Shown here: positions 38,644 through 64,000 of the stretch, in pieces
How positions within the stretch are numbered: the first letter of the stretch is position 1
How the letters are laid out: each line of letters opens with the position of its first letter
Assembly (NCBI RefSeq): GCF_021155765.1
Contig: NC_060107.1
Coordinates: 8,108,501 to 8,172,500 of the forward strand
Direction: 5' to 3'
Source: Diprion similis
Taxonomy: Eukaryota > Arthropoda > Insecta > Hymenoptera > Diprionidae
DNA: 64,000 bases
The notes under the pieces: model-generated
What the model saw: only the letters and a program-made list of their open reading frames with translations
What the model was told of the DNA's origin: nothing
Databases searched by the model: none
Made by a program: the position numbers and the translations under genes

Positions 38644-41113
38644 AAGACTAAAGACAAGAATTCAAAAACTTACTGCATCTAAAAGTGATGAAGACATTGA
38701 AAAAGAAAAAATGAAACGCACACGCACTCAATAAGGAAAAATAATCGATAGAAACAAATTAGATACTACAGGGTGATTGAGACGTAGCCATAATAATTGA
38801 TACTTGAATAACTTTTGGTGATTCGGCGATGTACGATATATCTCATCATCATAATTCCCCTTGACAAAACGTCATTTATTTTTTATTTAAAATCATGATT
38901 ATATTGTTCTCAATAATTTCCGACCACACTTGACTAGACACGTCACATGACTGATGAACTTGGTGTTAAAACAAACAACAGTCACTATTTGATAATTTAT
39001 CAACTTGAAAACAGTAAAGTAAGAAAACTATGCGAGTGGTAAATAATAATCGTACATTATGTAGTTATGTTTCAAAGAATAAGTGGTCAAAATTTATTTA
39101 TTTGCAGCACCAAAGTATGCGATGTCTTATCCACTGAACATTAGATATACTGCCAACGTTCGTGTCAAGTCACAATTATCAACAACATCACTGAATATAT
39201 AGATTGAAAATTATTATATAATATGAACATTATACTTAAAATGTTCGTTGAGTATTGTCTGAAACGTAAATATATTAAAGAGTCGATGATATCACTTGCT
39301 GAGGCTGTATTAATGTGAACAATGTTCGAAAAAGTGATGTAACAGATGTCTTACTATTTGAAAAATTCTTGATAACAGTTTTGTCAAATGCTCATACTTT
39401 GCCATGATATACGGATGTAATAGAATTCATAAATTGAATTGGCAACGGGTCGTTTAGGCATTATGTAACAGTTGTAGCATCACTTGCGCAACGAAAAAAT
39501 ATAGTTTTAGATTACACATTGTTGAGTTTATTAATTAGGAGATGAGTACAGGCAATGTGTTATAATCTGAGATTATTTTTTTTTAATTTACCCAAATGCG
39601 GCGGTGTCATACAGTTTGTACAATTAAGTTATGCTTATTGACATCAGTTATTTTTAATTTCTTTATTGTTTTTTTTTATTTTTATTTTTTTTATTGATAA
39701 ACAATAAAAACGAATTTTATCTCTAACACTTCGTAAATCTTTGTCTTTCGAACAAAGCAGATGAAGAAAACAATTTATTGTAGGACAAATGTTTGCAAAA
39801 ATCCAATTTTTGTTAATCAATTGAGGAGTTAATAAATTGTTGGGTATTATTACTGTTACTTTTATGATGACAATTTTACGTACTATTTAATACCGATATA
39901 CATATACATTATTTTAAACGATAATAAAAAGTTCTTACGACTTTTGCGTTGCACCAAATGTGTTAGAAAAAATTGCTGTTTAATTACTGGTTAAGAATTC
40001 ACAGCTGAATGACACCATTATTACCTTTAATATTCTTTATACTAGACAATTATTATCAATGATGTTATTATTTCTTAGACTTCTCTTGCACTTAATATGA
40101 CCAAATATTGATGTTATCTGATCAGATAATTTGTCTGTAATGTCAGGTGTCGTCTATACCAAAATTCTATTTAGCAATAAATTACACCAGAAATTATTCA
40201 CAATTCGAATCAGCGTCCACGTTCCAAACAACCTGAATGCAAAAAAAAAAATTTGGAACACTGAAAGATATATATAATATATATGTATATATACATATAT
40301 ATACTTACATGGGAAACCCCACTTCCTAGCAATGGTGGGCGAGTGTGAGAGTTAACAGTACGAATATTACATTAGCATTATAATATGCTCGAAGATTGAG
40401 TCTCGTTAATATTTAGTTAGATGAATCATATTTTAAGCAACCTTTTGTGATTCTTCGTTCCTTGCACAACAAATATGCGAAAAAACCGTGAATGTGAAAA
40501 AAAATTTCAGTAACTTTCAAATAAAGTTTGGCATTCAACTCTTGTATCCAACGTACATGGAAAAGTTATATTGTCCAGTCTCGATGGCAGAAATATTTGA
40601 AAGCATCATTAGAAGATCAATAGAACGAGCTGCAACACGTATCGAGCATGCAAAAAATTGATTTGTTCTCTGTTTGTCTTCATATTAACTCAACAATATT
40701 CCAAAGTAATATCAAAGCTAAGCGTAATAAAAAATAGAGTAAAATTAGAGCATTGAAAAGTGGTATACATTAAATGTTGTAGGTAGGAACTAAACGAATC
40801 TTGAAGCACTAGTTGCATAAAACTTTTAGCATTTCGACGAAAAAGGCCTTGCAACCTTTTCCCCACTTTGCATCACATCGCATGTTCGACACACTCGCTC
40901 TCTTCGTATACACGAAGCTCGGAATTATATCACTTAATATCATTAATAGAATATTATTTAAAATATGCTTGTTATCTAGCTGAACAACTGAATAGTTACG
41001 CGTCCTCCAATCATGGCATCGTGCGGCAATATATCACTCTTACTGTACAAAGAGCTACATAATAATGTATTTACGTGTGTGGCTGCTCAATTTTATTCCT
41101 CGGGGATTAGACT

Positions 41114-53345
<12,232 letters not shown>

Positions 53346-54200
53346 AGCGAGGCCGATGTTGACGGTCGTGTTGTCGGCACCGGTGACCTCGCGCGCGGCT
53401 AGCGGCGACGAGGTGTCTTCTTCAGGGTGATTAATAACAGCCGTCGGCTGTCGCGGTGACCGCTTGTTGCCCGACTCCTCGTATACCCCTCGATAAGTTT
53501 TACCCCTTTTACCAGAATCTGCGTTTTCGTCGTCGTCGTGTTCGTCGTGTTCTTCGTCGTTCTCGTCGTCTTCCTCTTCTCCGCCTCCGCCGCCGTAATT
53601 CTCCTTGTCGTTCCGCGGTTTCCTCCGGCTCTTAACTACCTTGTTATAGACCTTACGGACCCCTAGGACCGTGTAGTGATCCCTGGGGTGCCCCACGATA
53701 TCTTTCGGCAACCCTAGGACGGGGAAATCGTTGCTCGCGGCGCTGCTACGGCCGGACACCGTCAATTTACCGCTGGACGATTGGTGCTTGCTTGCGATGC
53801 GCCCAATTTCTGCGGCTGTCGCGTGCCCCCGCTTCGAGGAGGGACTTTCCGGACATATATCTCCCCACGATTCGCGCACGAACAAAATCAAGACCGCTTT
53901 TTATAACGCCGACGAATAAACAGTCAGACTTTATCGACGATCCTATACGCTTCTAGACAATACCTGTTCAATTCTTGCAACACTTATCGCAGTTATCTTA
54001 TAATCTCTACTTTCCTGTCTACCGTAAGTCGGCTGAGTTCTGCAGTTGTGTCGTCGGGTTCGTCAACTCCGTACTAGAACCTCGGCACTTCACGCGAAAA
54101 TAAACAAAATGGCGTCCCTATTGCCGCAGTGGACAGACGACGTCTGGCTCAAGGGACAATGGAATTCGCGCGCACTGGTATGATCATCTAGTATGTATGC
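53346..54200 (-). promoter_or_regulatory. USP7 5' UTR and G+C-rich promoter
   Basis: The most CpG-rich part of the window. On the minus strand the USP7 frame stays open about 193 codons upstream of the start at 53345 without any ATG, back to a TGA at 53927-53925. On the plus strand AAAATGGCG at 54107-54115 matches the YY1/Pho core motif, which is common in insect promoters. I take this as leader plus promoter; the transcription start is not visible. Confidence 0.5.
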
Positions 54201-57200
54201 ATGCATGTGTGCATGGTACGCCGGACCAAGAAACTACGGAATTGAACCATGAATCGCCCGGCTTTTGCTCGGAAGGGATTGAAGAACGTTACCGAAGCGT
54301 CTCATCATCCTACGCGGAGGTACACACTACACATGTGTGCATTAAAATGTGTTAAGATGTACGCAAGGCAAGCATGAGCTCTCCGCATTTAATCCACCTC
54401 ATGGGAAAACCGTGATTTTGGAGCACAATTGCCGTAGCAACATTTATCTTACAAACAGGCGGGATGATGGATATCGCGATGCTAGTCACAAGAGAGGTTG
54501 AAAATAGCTTCGCTGCGTAGAAAAGGTTTAACATCACGAAATGTAGTCCCTCACTCTCATCCTCAACCAACATCCGGGTCCTCAGCACGACGGTTCGTCA
54601 GCGTAATATAACAAAACATAACCTAAGCCTGGCATAATATAACCTCTTGCAATATCTCAAATAAGAGTTATCCTGAACTGTTTGAATTCATTTATTCCAA
54701 GTATGCGCATTTATTGGGTTTGAAGTATTCGTAGATATTTCAACAAATTAAATACGGCATATGGAGGTTATGTTTGGCAATGATAGCTTGCGCGCTTACA
54801 GTGTCTTGACAAAGCTTTACGCGCGAATGACTCTGCAGGATTGCGAGTCAAAAATTTGGGAAACGAAGAATATACATATGTTTTTTTTTTTTTATTGCCC
54901 AAAGAATTGTCTACTGATGTATAACATATATCAGCGGAATTGCCGGAACCATCGCATGACGTCAAGGATGAAGTAATATCTTAGGCATTTAGTGGATTTG
55001 CGTTCTTTCCGTTTGAGTTCTCCACTTTCAATTTTTCCTAATTCGAGTGACGGCACCGAGTGACGGTCTACGTGACAGTTATACCTCCAAAAAATGTCGG
55101 ATAGATAATTACGGTTCCATTCGGATTTGAGTATGGTTTCTATTTAGGAGATTGAAGTTCGTAACGTTATTTTCTTAATTTCACAATGATTTTGAAGAAA
55201 CTAAGATTTCGAAAGATGAGTTATGTTTTATTTAATTGCGGTTTACTGAATTTCACACAATTTCAAAATTGTGAAATAATGTTTTTTTCTCAGAGTGAAT
55301 CGTTACGATAATCTTACTAACGTCAATATTATTTAAATCCCGTAGGGATACAATATGAAAACGATGGAATTGCCTTACGATTCATGAATCGCGCGTATTA
55401 ATGGTGTAGAAAATACCGAGAATTGGAATTACAAAAATCAAATTCGTTCCCGCGTAGCTTTTTCGTATTTTTAGAATGTAAAAATTTCGAATCATTGAGA
55501 TAGGATGCAACGTATGTGATACGATTTTCTTTAGTTATCATGAAATTTTTTTTCATTTTTAGATAGGAAAGATTATATGTACAGTCTTACGATGTTATCT
55601 GGTCTGAATTAACATGATTGAATTAATGTACCGCAAGTTTGGAACATGCGAAATCGAAATGAATTGGATTGTTAATTTGTAACTGTTATTACAATAACAA
55701 TAATGACAAAAAAATTTTGCATCATGCAAACACAAGTCTTTAATATCATAAATTTTAGAATTTATTTTAGAAGATGATTAAAAAAATTTGACAAAACGAA
55801 TATACATATTGTCGATTTAAAAAAAATACAAGCATAAGTGTATCAGTTATGTCTAATATGTGCCTGGTATGTTTTATTACAATTTGTCACTTTCTTAGCC
55901 CAATAAAAGTTCGTTATTATAAAATTCGTTAAAATCAGAATTAGAAAATTTTTCTCTCGACAAGTTTGACCAGAGTTGGGATTGAGACAAAGCAGATTTA
56001 TCATCTTAACGAACCTCTGCTGGACTTGCCAATCATCAATAATTAGTATTGAACTACATTTTTAATAGCTATATCAAACCACAACCTTGCACTGTAGCTT
56101 ATATTATAGAAATAATATGGAAAAACATTATATTTTACGTATTTATGGGACAAAGTTATATTTCTACTCTAATGTTATTTTGCACTAAACTTAATTTGTC
56201 AGATGGGTTAGAATTAAATTTTCGCGACAAAGCTAGTCTCTGCAGGAGGGCAGATCCCGTTACACTTTATAATACCTGCGCTAGGGATAAAGATTTGCTT
56301 TGCAGATAGTGAGCATGTATTTACAGACAATTTCAAATAGAAAAATTATTCATACAGAGCGTGCCAAAGAAAGTCCTGTCGTATGAGTGACGATTTATAT
56401 ATAAGGCAGGTGTAAGGCGGGCTGCAAAATGGTTATCTTTTTATCAAACTTTGGCAACAACACATTTAGAAACACTTGAGTGTTCAAACACATTTAACTC
56501 CTAAGAATATTCAGATGCACCATTTGCAGCTCATTTCTAAAAGTTTAAAGGGCAAAATTTTATAAAATCACTTTTGATATTAGGTAGAAAAATGTGAGTG
56601 ATAATTTCGTGAAAATGATCTTCAATTATCAGAGATGTACAGACTTGTACTAACAGTAAGTAGATTTTCAGATTCGCAGGTGAAATGAAATTCAAAACGC
56701 TGAGACAGTATTCATTGAATAGGATTACAATTACAATGGAAAGTGGGTAATTCATTGAGTCAATTCTGCACAGCAGCAATTGGCCCGCTTCTTGTTAGAT
56801 ATCAACAGATGTGTAAATGAAAAATTCTCATGTCAATGATTACTTCATCTGCGTACAGTCTATTTTCTATTTGTATAAATAGCTAAGAACCAACATTAAT
56901 ATCATTCAACATAATCTCAATCAGTCGACGATATTTAGAAAAAAAATTAACAAATATTAGTTAGCTCTCTCACAACGTACTGAATAAAGAAAAAAAACAA
57001 TTGTAACCTTTTTTTGATAGATTGAGATAAGTATTGAATTCCTAAGGTTAGTATACTTGCTATTGCTTGTTTTCTTTCCTGACTAGATTCTCAAGTATGG
57101 GTTTTAATCATACACACGTGCGAGTATGTATTTTTACATATAATGTCTATTATATGAAACATTGTCATTCATCGATCACATGCTATGGACATGGAAGTAC

Positions 57201-59831
57201 TTTTCATCACAGGATGTTCGATGAATTTTAGTGAAAAAATAATTCCAGCTATAATATTTCCACTGCTAATGAATCCGAATTAAAAATAAAAAAATTCATA
57301 TCAGCTAGACAAGGAATTAAAATCATTTATTTCTTTATTAGTTGCATATAATGTAGTATGATATGTTCTCAATACTCAGATGTTTCATAATGATTTCTTT
57401 TATGTATTTGTATTTTTTATTTTATGTATATGTATTTGAGATTCCAAAGTTCAGTGATTAAATTAAGGCAAAAACAAATTCATGTAACATCCAGTGAATA
57501 AATTAGTATTCCATTATTTTGAATTGTATTGAACTCAAGTAAAACTATTATGACAAAATTTGTATGGTTGAACTACTTTTTATATCTAATATCTTATTTA
57601 AAAACGTTAAAGAAGTAGAATAATGGGACATCGGAAATAATATCTCGCCATAACGTTATCTGGTCCCGAGAATCAGAAATTTAGAAATTGCGCGATAAGA
57701 CGAATTCACGTAAAGAGTTAGTAATTATATGTATAATTGTGAAGGAACAATGCAAAGTTCATCATAATGTAGTGGTTGATTCATCGGTAATTGTGTATGC
57801 CTAACGTCTACGGGGTTGTCTTTCTTGAATTCTTCTGTAAAGCAGGAATAACATGAGGAATTGCAACGTATAAGTGCTTATGTACACAAGACATGCATTT
57901 ATAGTTTGCTGCCTAAAGAGTAGGACAAAGTCAATTTATCGTTGCTGAATGCAAGACTCAAATAAATTTTCACTCGAATATCTTGATAATATGTAAATTT
58001 TCAAGATTTCTATTACTCTTTATAAAACAAGCTGCGGTTACGTGTGTATAAATAATTATATTTAATATACCATGTAGTAAAGATAAATAATTTAGCGATC
58101 TTAGATCGAGGACTAAAATGGTGCGCCTGGTAAAAATCTGGGAGTGTTGTTAGTTATTAAACTATATGCTTACAGGGTAGAAAGTTGTCTGGGCACTTTA
58201 CATTGTCTATAGATGTTTCTAACTTTTATATCTTTATACTAACATTACAATTACTACTAAGATCAAGACTTATTTTTACTGTAAAAAAAGTGCAAATGAA
58301 AGGAAAACATTGGCCCTGTATATTGGTCGAGAGCACTGCCAATTTTATCAATTTCATATCACAATCAGCAAAACTTCCTATGGACTTAATGTAACGTATT
58401 AAATATCAAAATATATAATAGGTGAAGTATTTTTTAGTGAGTCAAGTAAAATCAAATGATTCAGAGCCATTATCAATGTGAAGAAGAAATACTAACATTT
58501 ATGCTACGGACTAGTTTCTCTATCACATGGGTAATGTTCGTAATTATTTGATATACGTGCTCCTACTACAAAAGACTGAAAATATATTAGTCTGCAATGG
58601 TGTATTTATATCTATTATGCCATTTATTATTATATAATCTATTAGGAAACCAAAAGTTTATTCATGTCAATGGTTTAAGTTACGACTAGAAACAGGGATT
58701 CTATAATTTTTTAGCAAGGAATCAAAATCTTTGCTCAGGTTTCTAAGATTAGAGAATCTATGACATTTTTTTTCCAGAAAAATAGTCACCTGGTTTGGAA
58801 TAACGGAAAATTTATACTTTTCATACAAATTGTTGAGAATATTTCTCCGTTGTCATTTGCACATATGTGCATTAAATATTTTAGCTGTGATAAAATTCTG
58901 CACGTTTATGCAGCTGTTTGGGTCGATAATTTCTATTTTGAGGTAACTTAAGAGATAGGAACTTATCCTTCCAGTATTAGAATATGTATTTATACGTGTA
59001 TATAATGAAATTCAGCAGTAGTACGAGCACTTTGTCTTATCGTTTGTCTTTGCGCAGTTCGTACGTGAACAGTATATTTTAATTAAATATCGATACTCTC
59101 TGTTTCACTCCATTCAGTTTTGGAACTAATGTCCGAGGAATGAATAATCATCGACGAGATTCATTTAAACTTTAATATCATGGTTAGTAATCAATTTGCG
59201 CCATTGTCAATTAGTGCAGTCAAATTTCAAAAATCAAATAAATAAATTTCTTAGCTGTAAAAGGCTATTAGGAGTAAATCACCCGTGTGGTATATCTAGA
59301 GAACCAAGACATAGTATAATGTAATAAGAAAATTACGTACGGATTAAAAAAAAATAATGAGGTACTACAAAATTCCCTCAGAAAACTAAAACATTTCGAC
59401 TTGAACACGTCACACTATGTTTATGACAGATTTGCTCAAGTGCAAACGTGGCCGAATAATACCTTCGAAAAATACTGATTATTCAAAACAAGATTACAAT
59501 TTATTAATTGTAAATTGACTAGATGTTCCTTACCCGTGTTAAATAAATTAGAAAAATAGATGCAAGACAAAGCTGTGACACTGTCGAACAATGTATAGAT
59601 AAAATAATACGTGTATTCGGTAACAGCTTATCTTACAAAGCCCAAACTCCCTTTTAAGATTCATCGAGCAATTGACTAATGAAATGTATCCGAAGAATTA
59701 AAATAAAAATGTTGACTTTTTCCGTCCTCCAATAAGCAGAAGATATATTCTTAACATATCTCTAAAGAATATTTCATTACTCCCTTATTGTTCCTTGGTT
59801 CATCCTAGTGGTAAAACCTGAAATTAGTTTA
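54201..59831. other. Intergenic spacer, USP7 upstream to INPP5E 3' end
   Basis: No frame resembles a known protein. The first 400 bases are still G+C-richer (USP7 upstream flank); the rest is A+T-rich. No mobile element, RNA gene or long repeat was recognised. The last few hundred bases hold the INPP5E 3' UTR (minus strand). Confidence 0.5.
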
Positions 59832-62800
59832 TCATTGAATTGAACAAACCCTTGATGTTCCGGGGGAATCATCCATAGCAGCTGCTCGCCTCTTTATGCC
59901 TTCCAAATAAATCTCTCGGTTAAACAATCCAGCTGCCAACGGAATACTAGAAGAAATAGATATAATACGGATGATTATTAGTATCTCAATTACATTGCTA
60001 CACTGATGATGAAGTTGTTAATTCTTATTTGTGGTGTAATTCTGCAGACACTTTGAAGCTAGAGCAACGATGTAAAGATGATTGTTAAATTTGATTTACA
60101 GATTTGGTGTGCTTGGATGAACATGAGAGCAAGTTACTAAAGGGGCCATCTATATTCAAATCACACCTCCAAAACGTGAGGACTATATGGCGTAACAAAA
60201 CATCGATGTTTAGAATACAAAATGTAAAGGTAACTGTACTCACGTGTCTATTCCTGGTCGAAGTATAGTCTTAAAAACTCCCCAAACAGGTTTGTGATCA
60301 GATGTGCAAATACTGGGTACAGAATCGTATATTAGACATTCTAAGATACCATCTTTGTACGAATTTGTGCTCTCGTTAACTCTTTGTACGTAGTCTCGAC
60401 TGTGGTCTTTTCCTTTGAAAAGAATTCTGTCTGTGTAGGCAGGAATGCGTTGCTTGCTGCTCGAATCAAAGTTCTGAGTTCCTGGATCATATTTAAATGT
60501 CGGCGGAAACATTATCCCACCTTCTTTAAAACCTCGAAGAACTGACCCTTCTTTCAAAATTGTACACAATTGATCGGCGTGTAAATCTATTGGCGTTTCT
60601 TGTGGGAATCGGGTGTCTGTGATCCATTGAATTACTTCTTCTCGTGGTTGAGCCAAACGAAAGTTTAAATCCCCGCACCAGAAAACGCAATCGAAATTTT
60701 GCGTCACATCTGTAATAGTTATATCATCAATCATATTTTATACGAATCGAAAATTGATAACAGAAATGAATTACAAAAGGACTGATAAATATATTAATAA
60801 GGATACTTTCAAACACTTTCGACCTACCTTTGCTGTGTTTTCTTGTCGGTAAATCTTTTGGCAGATCCAAATTTCTTACAATTCTTTTAATATCGTTTAT
60901 TCTTTCTTTGACTTTGTCTTGGTGCGCCGTCAAGTGAGCAGTAACAAATAAAAAGCTCGTTCCAAATAGCATTATGGCCAAAGCCACAGCTCCCTTAGTT
61001 CTGAAAGCAGTGCCTGGTCTGGTTGAAAAGTAAGAGTCCTCCGGAACGGAGCAGAACCATATAAGATCTCTTCTTACAAACAATGCCAAATGTAACGTTC
61101 CAAGTCCGGTACTTGTTAGCAAAACGTGCGAGGGACCCAGAGTTTCTTGCAAAGCTGCCTCCCACTCGGTCCGTTCAGAACAGGATTCTTGTGTTCCGAT
61201 AGCCAGCATATCAGGAATCGTTTCCATACAGGATGGTAACATAAAGTCATTGAGTTCTTTAGGTGGAGATTGCCCATTCATGTTCCAGGTACCAACGAAT
61301 ATTTTTATCTCCCTGTTTGGAAGAACCTTTTCCAATTCCACTGGACCTAATAAAGAATTAGCTGCGACTCGCCCGTGAAGAAAGTTTCTGAAAATTTAAA
61401 TAAAAAACGTTTGAGTTAATACTTCCAATACACGTGCAAAAATTATTAACAATCAATTTTTTTTCAAACATATACCTGTCTCTGGCTTTCTGAGTTGGTA
61501 TAAGATTGAGAACTTGGGCAGCAAGTAATGACTGCTTTGCAAGACTGTCCATAGAAACTCCATCTGCTTGATTTCCTTGTTTATCTTTCCTCTTTGACAA
61601 TGTATCGTGTGATGTTGATCTGGGCTTGAGTTGTATCGGAGCACTTTTTACTGATTCTGGGCTAGAGTGCCTCATGGAATTTGTTGGCGAGTTTACTATT
61701 AAGTTATCAGCTGATCGTCGATGTAACAAACGGCGTCTCATACTTCCTTGTATGTTGGGAGAAGTTGGTTCGGGTGACGAATTTCCACCTATTTTTTTTT
61801 TGTTGAAAACATTGATTATTCGTTAAAGTGTAACGAGGAACTGCAAGTGGTATTTACATATAGATATCGATCGATAACAAGCATTGAACTATCATTTTAA
61901 ATCGAACAATGAAGCAGCTATGGTGCAACTACAGCGTAACTCTGGTTTTAGGTAGTTGAAAAATATGAAAGACGAAAGCAAAAGAAAAACAAAGAGTGTA
62001 TAGCTTGTGCTGTGGTGTGGATATTCGACTTCTGAAATCACAATCGCATTCCTGATTATCATAATAAACGTTAAAAAAAACTGGTTACATTGACGTCAGT
62101 GTAAGTTATGATCCTACGTAGCATCTTGCGTGAAGGTATTGGAAAAAAAACTTGCGTACGCCAGAGATAAATATACACCTATTCTTATTTCTAGGCCGAT
62201 GACTAACATGTTGTACGCTGTTAGAATGATTACCTAGCATGCGGTCATGGGTAATAGGAGAAAATTGAAAGCAATTGAAAGGAATTAAGTTTCACAATCA
62301 CTCGGAATTATGGAAAACTGTACAGGGGCATGTATTGTGAAATAAACATGCGTCGGAGTGCGTAAAACTTGATATCAGTTATTGCATATAAAGTGATTGT
62401 CATGAATATAATAAAATGTGACTAAGTAATTTATTTATAAAACTTGCAAAACTTCTACTTCAGTTCCGTTTTACGAGAGAATGATTTGTAACATCACAAC
62501 TATGGTTCTTTGAAAAGAACATTGTCCTTGACCTTTGGAAATTAAGTACCTCGATTAAAAAAGGGTGGGGCTACAGCGAAGCTATTCCTAGTGCAAGCTA
62601 TGGTCAAGGTCAAATCTTCTTGCTGGCTATTATGACTTGGAGAGTTGAAATCATGGTCAAATCCTTTCTATCTTTTCTAACTTCTGGCCTGACAAATAAG
62701 TCTCCCTCCTTCATTGAACGCTGTTCACAAGCAGTGCAAAATTTCGATTGTAAGTATAATTGTAAATCTCAAAAATTCAGAACCTTCCCAATCAGAATCA

Positions 62801-63819
62801 TCCGAATCTTCATCGTTGTGATAACGAACCATACTATACACTTGGGAAGGATCGTAATACTGTCTTTCTATTGCTAAAAGAAAGTATGACGCATATTTCC
62901 CAGTTGTGAAATAATAGTTTTCTGGAGCTCGAGTATCTTTTTCTACTTCAATTAGTGAAATCGTTTCGTCTTTGAGGAATTCCCCGTCGTGTAATTTCAT
63001 TTGAATCAATTTTTCTTTCGGGAGTGAAGGTTCTGGGAGAGCAGTAACGTCGTTTATATTTAATTGTTGCATTTCAGTTTCAATTTGCGAGGTTTCTTCT
63101 TCCTTCCTCTCCAGTTTTTCCGACTTTATCGCAACTTGACTTTGTTGCGTTACGACATCAACATTCTCATTATTGAACCATTTTCTTTTCATAATTTCAG
63201 ACGATACTTTTTCATTCTTTAATTCTTTCGTCTCATCAGATGCAGTATTGGAATAGTTATCTTTCGAGGTGTCATCAAGGTGATTGATTAATATTTTGCT
63301 AGCAGTATTGTTGATAACCAATTTTGTAATCCGTGAATCATTATTAATGGCATCGACAAGCCTGGATTCTTCGAAAGAATTATTTTTCGACGCATTTTTA
63401 AATTTTGAAACATTAGATCTAGAGTATGAACTCGTCTCCTTCTTGTTACTCTGATTCGAATCTTCCCCGTCTGCTGTACCATTCACTCGACTTGTACTAG
63501 CCAGATGTGTAGCCGGCTTATTATTTCTTTCACTGTTTGAGGAGGCAGCAAACACATTAGATGGATCAATACCAGAAGACAAGCTTGACGTTTCACTACT
63601 ACTTGTTGCTGCATAGGTAATCACCTTTTTTTTCTCATCTTCAAGCTCCGAACTGTTAGACGTTCCCTGTATGTAACGACCCTCTCCCAATGCGTCGCTG
63701 TTTGTTTGGTCTTGACTCGGGGACCGGCTGGCAGATTTATGCTTTTTTTTCTTTTTAAATAATCCAGTAAATCTGTCTAGGAATGATTCCTTTCTACATA
63801 CTTTATTCGAGTTAGACAT
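59832..63819 (-). CDS. INPP5E: Inositol polyphosphate 5-phosphatase E (INPP5E)
   Basis: INPP5E removes the 5-phosphate from PI(4,5)P2 and PI(3,4,5)P3 and keeps the ciliary membrane poor in PI(4,5)P2. Five coding exons, 63819-62784, 61788-61476, 61387-60828, 60709-60244 and 59946-59832, join in phase to give about 829 residues (human 644). The catalytic domain (about residues 475-790) shows [25 protein letters not shown], the metal/catalytic [32 protein letters not shown] and the [10 protein letters not shown] block. The product ends VCSIQ, a CaaX prenylation box as in human INPP5E. The first exon (residues 1-345) is a long, Ser/Asn/Lys-rich, probably disordered region with a basic stretch FKKKKKHKS and no domain I recognise. 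Start chosen at 63819 (GTCAAGATG context); the open frame runs upstream to another ATG at 63990. Confidence 0.9.
61789..62783 (-). other. INPP5E first coding intron
   Basis: About 1 kb. The donor after 62784 is GTTCTG and the acceptor before 61788 is an A-rich AAAAATAG, both weaker than usual; phase is nevertheless kept. I see nothing else in it. Confidence 0.5.
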
Positions 63820-64000
63820 CTTGACACATTCACCTATTAAACGCAATTCACTATACTCAGGTTTTCCACACTGCTCTGCTCTCCACAAAAGATATCCACT
63901 CCCCAAAGAAGGTAGCTTCACACTAACCCAGCACGGAGGCTCAATACTGAACAGGCCAGCTTGATGCATGGATGTACCCAACACATCCACACTTCACCCG

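Larger units (their letters stand above)
34252..41113. other. Gene-poor A+T-rich stretch
   Basis: About 6.9 kb with no frame resembling a protein. It contains AT microsatellites at 34591-34620 and 38544-38643, a perfect 11-base inverted repeat (TTCACCAGTTG at 36794-36804 and its complement near 36839-36849), and poly-T tracts near 36200 and 39670. The right part will include the 3' UTR of USP7 (minus strand). I see no transposon open frame and no recognisable RNA gene. Confidence 0.5.

Noticed and set aside
38766-38790. CAGGGTGATTGAGACGTAGCC, resembling the CAGGGTG ends of the MITEs
   Set aside because: I found no matching inverted end nearby, so it may be a relic or chance.
54352-54588. 78-codon minus-strand hydrophobic frame upstream of USP7
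   Set aside because: No similarity and no phase-compatible link to USP7; probably chance in the G+C-richer flank.
56049-56309. 86-codon plus-strand frame in the USP7-INPP5E spacer
   Set aside because: A+T-driven composition, no family resemblance and no splice context.

Overview
This window is nuclear DNA from an insect, A+T-rich, with compact conserved exons, GT-AG introns and long A+T-rich spacers. A sawfly or other hymenopteran seems plausible from gene structure and base composition, but I cannot prove the order from sequence alone. There is no operon, CRISPR array, integrated virus or bacterial system. It is a run of conserved single-copy eukaryotic genes. I rebuilt their exons by hand from splice sites, reading phase and family similarity.

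Layout. AP-2 clathrin adaptor mu lies at 2019-3696 (+). A foldback MITE lies at 6499-6855. A DCN1-like NEDD8 ligase of DCUN1D3 type lies at 7689-8714 (-). CCDC40 lies at 11202-14673 (+) and converges on mitochondrial tyrosyl-tRNA synthetase at 14966-16600 (-). Translation termination factor eRF3/GSPT1 lies at 17649-22511 (+) and diverges from the tRNA synthetase across about 1 kb. GET4 lies at 26024-27954 (+), with an alternative upstream ATG at 25949. A second foldback MITE lies at 28136-28705. Serine hydroxymethyltransferase lies at 31275-33113 (-), with an upstream mitochondrial first exon at 34078-34251. A 7 kb gene-poor stretch with AT microsatellites follows. USP7/HAUSP lies at 41114-53345 (-, 18 coding exons). 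A 5.5 kb gene-poor stretch follows. INPP5E lies at 59832-63819 (-), with a long N-terminal exon running close to the window edge.

The genes are housekeeping functions: endocytosis, cullin neddylation, ciliary/flagellar assembly, mitochondrial and cytosolic translation, tail-anchored protein targeting, one-carbon metabolism, deubiquitination and phosphoinositide control. Two of them (CCDC40 and INPP5E) are cilium-related.

The most interesting signals are alternative gene products: a coding-looking extra last exon of eRF3 whose donor overlaps the proximal stop codon; a SHMT first exon that would add a mitochondrial presequence in frame; a USP7 exon whose frame continues 53 codons past its donor and would give a protein lacking the C-terminal ubiquitin-like domains; a stop-free 90-nt USP7 intron; and a roughly 345-residue N-terminal region of INPP5E with no recognised domain. 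Two TA-flanked foldback elements complete the list. I did not find a previously undescribed multi-gene system.
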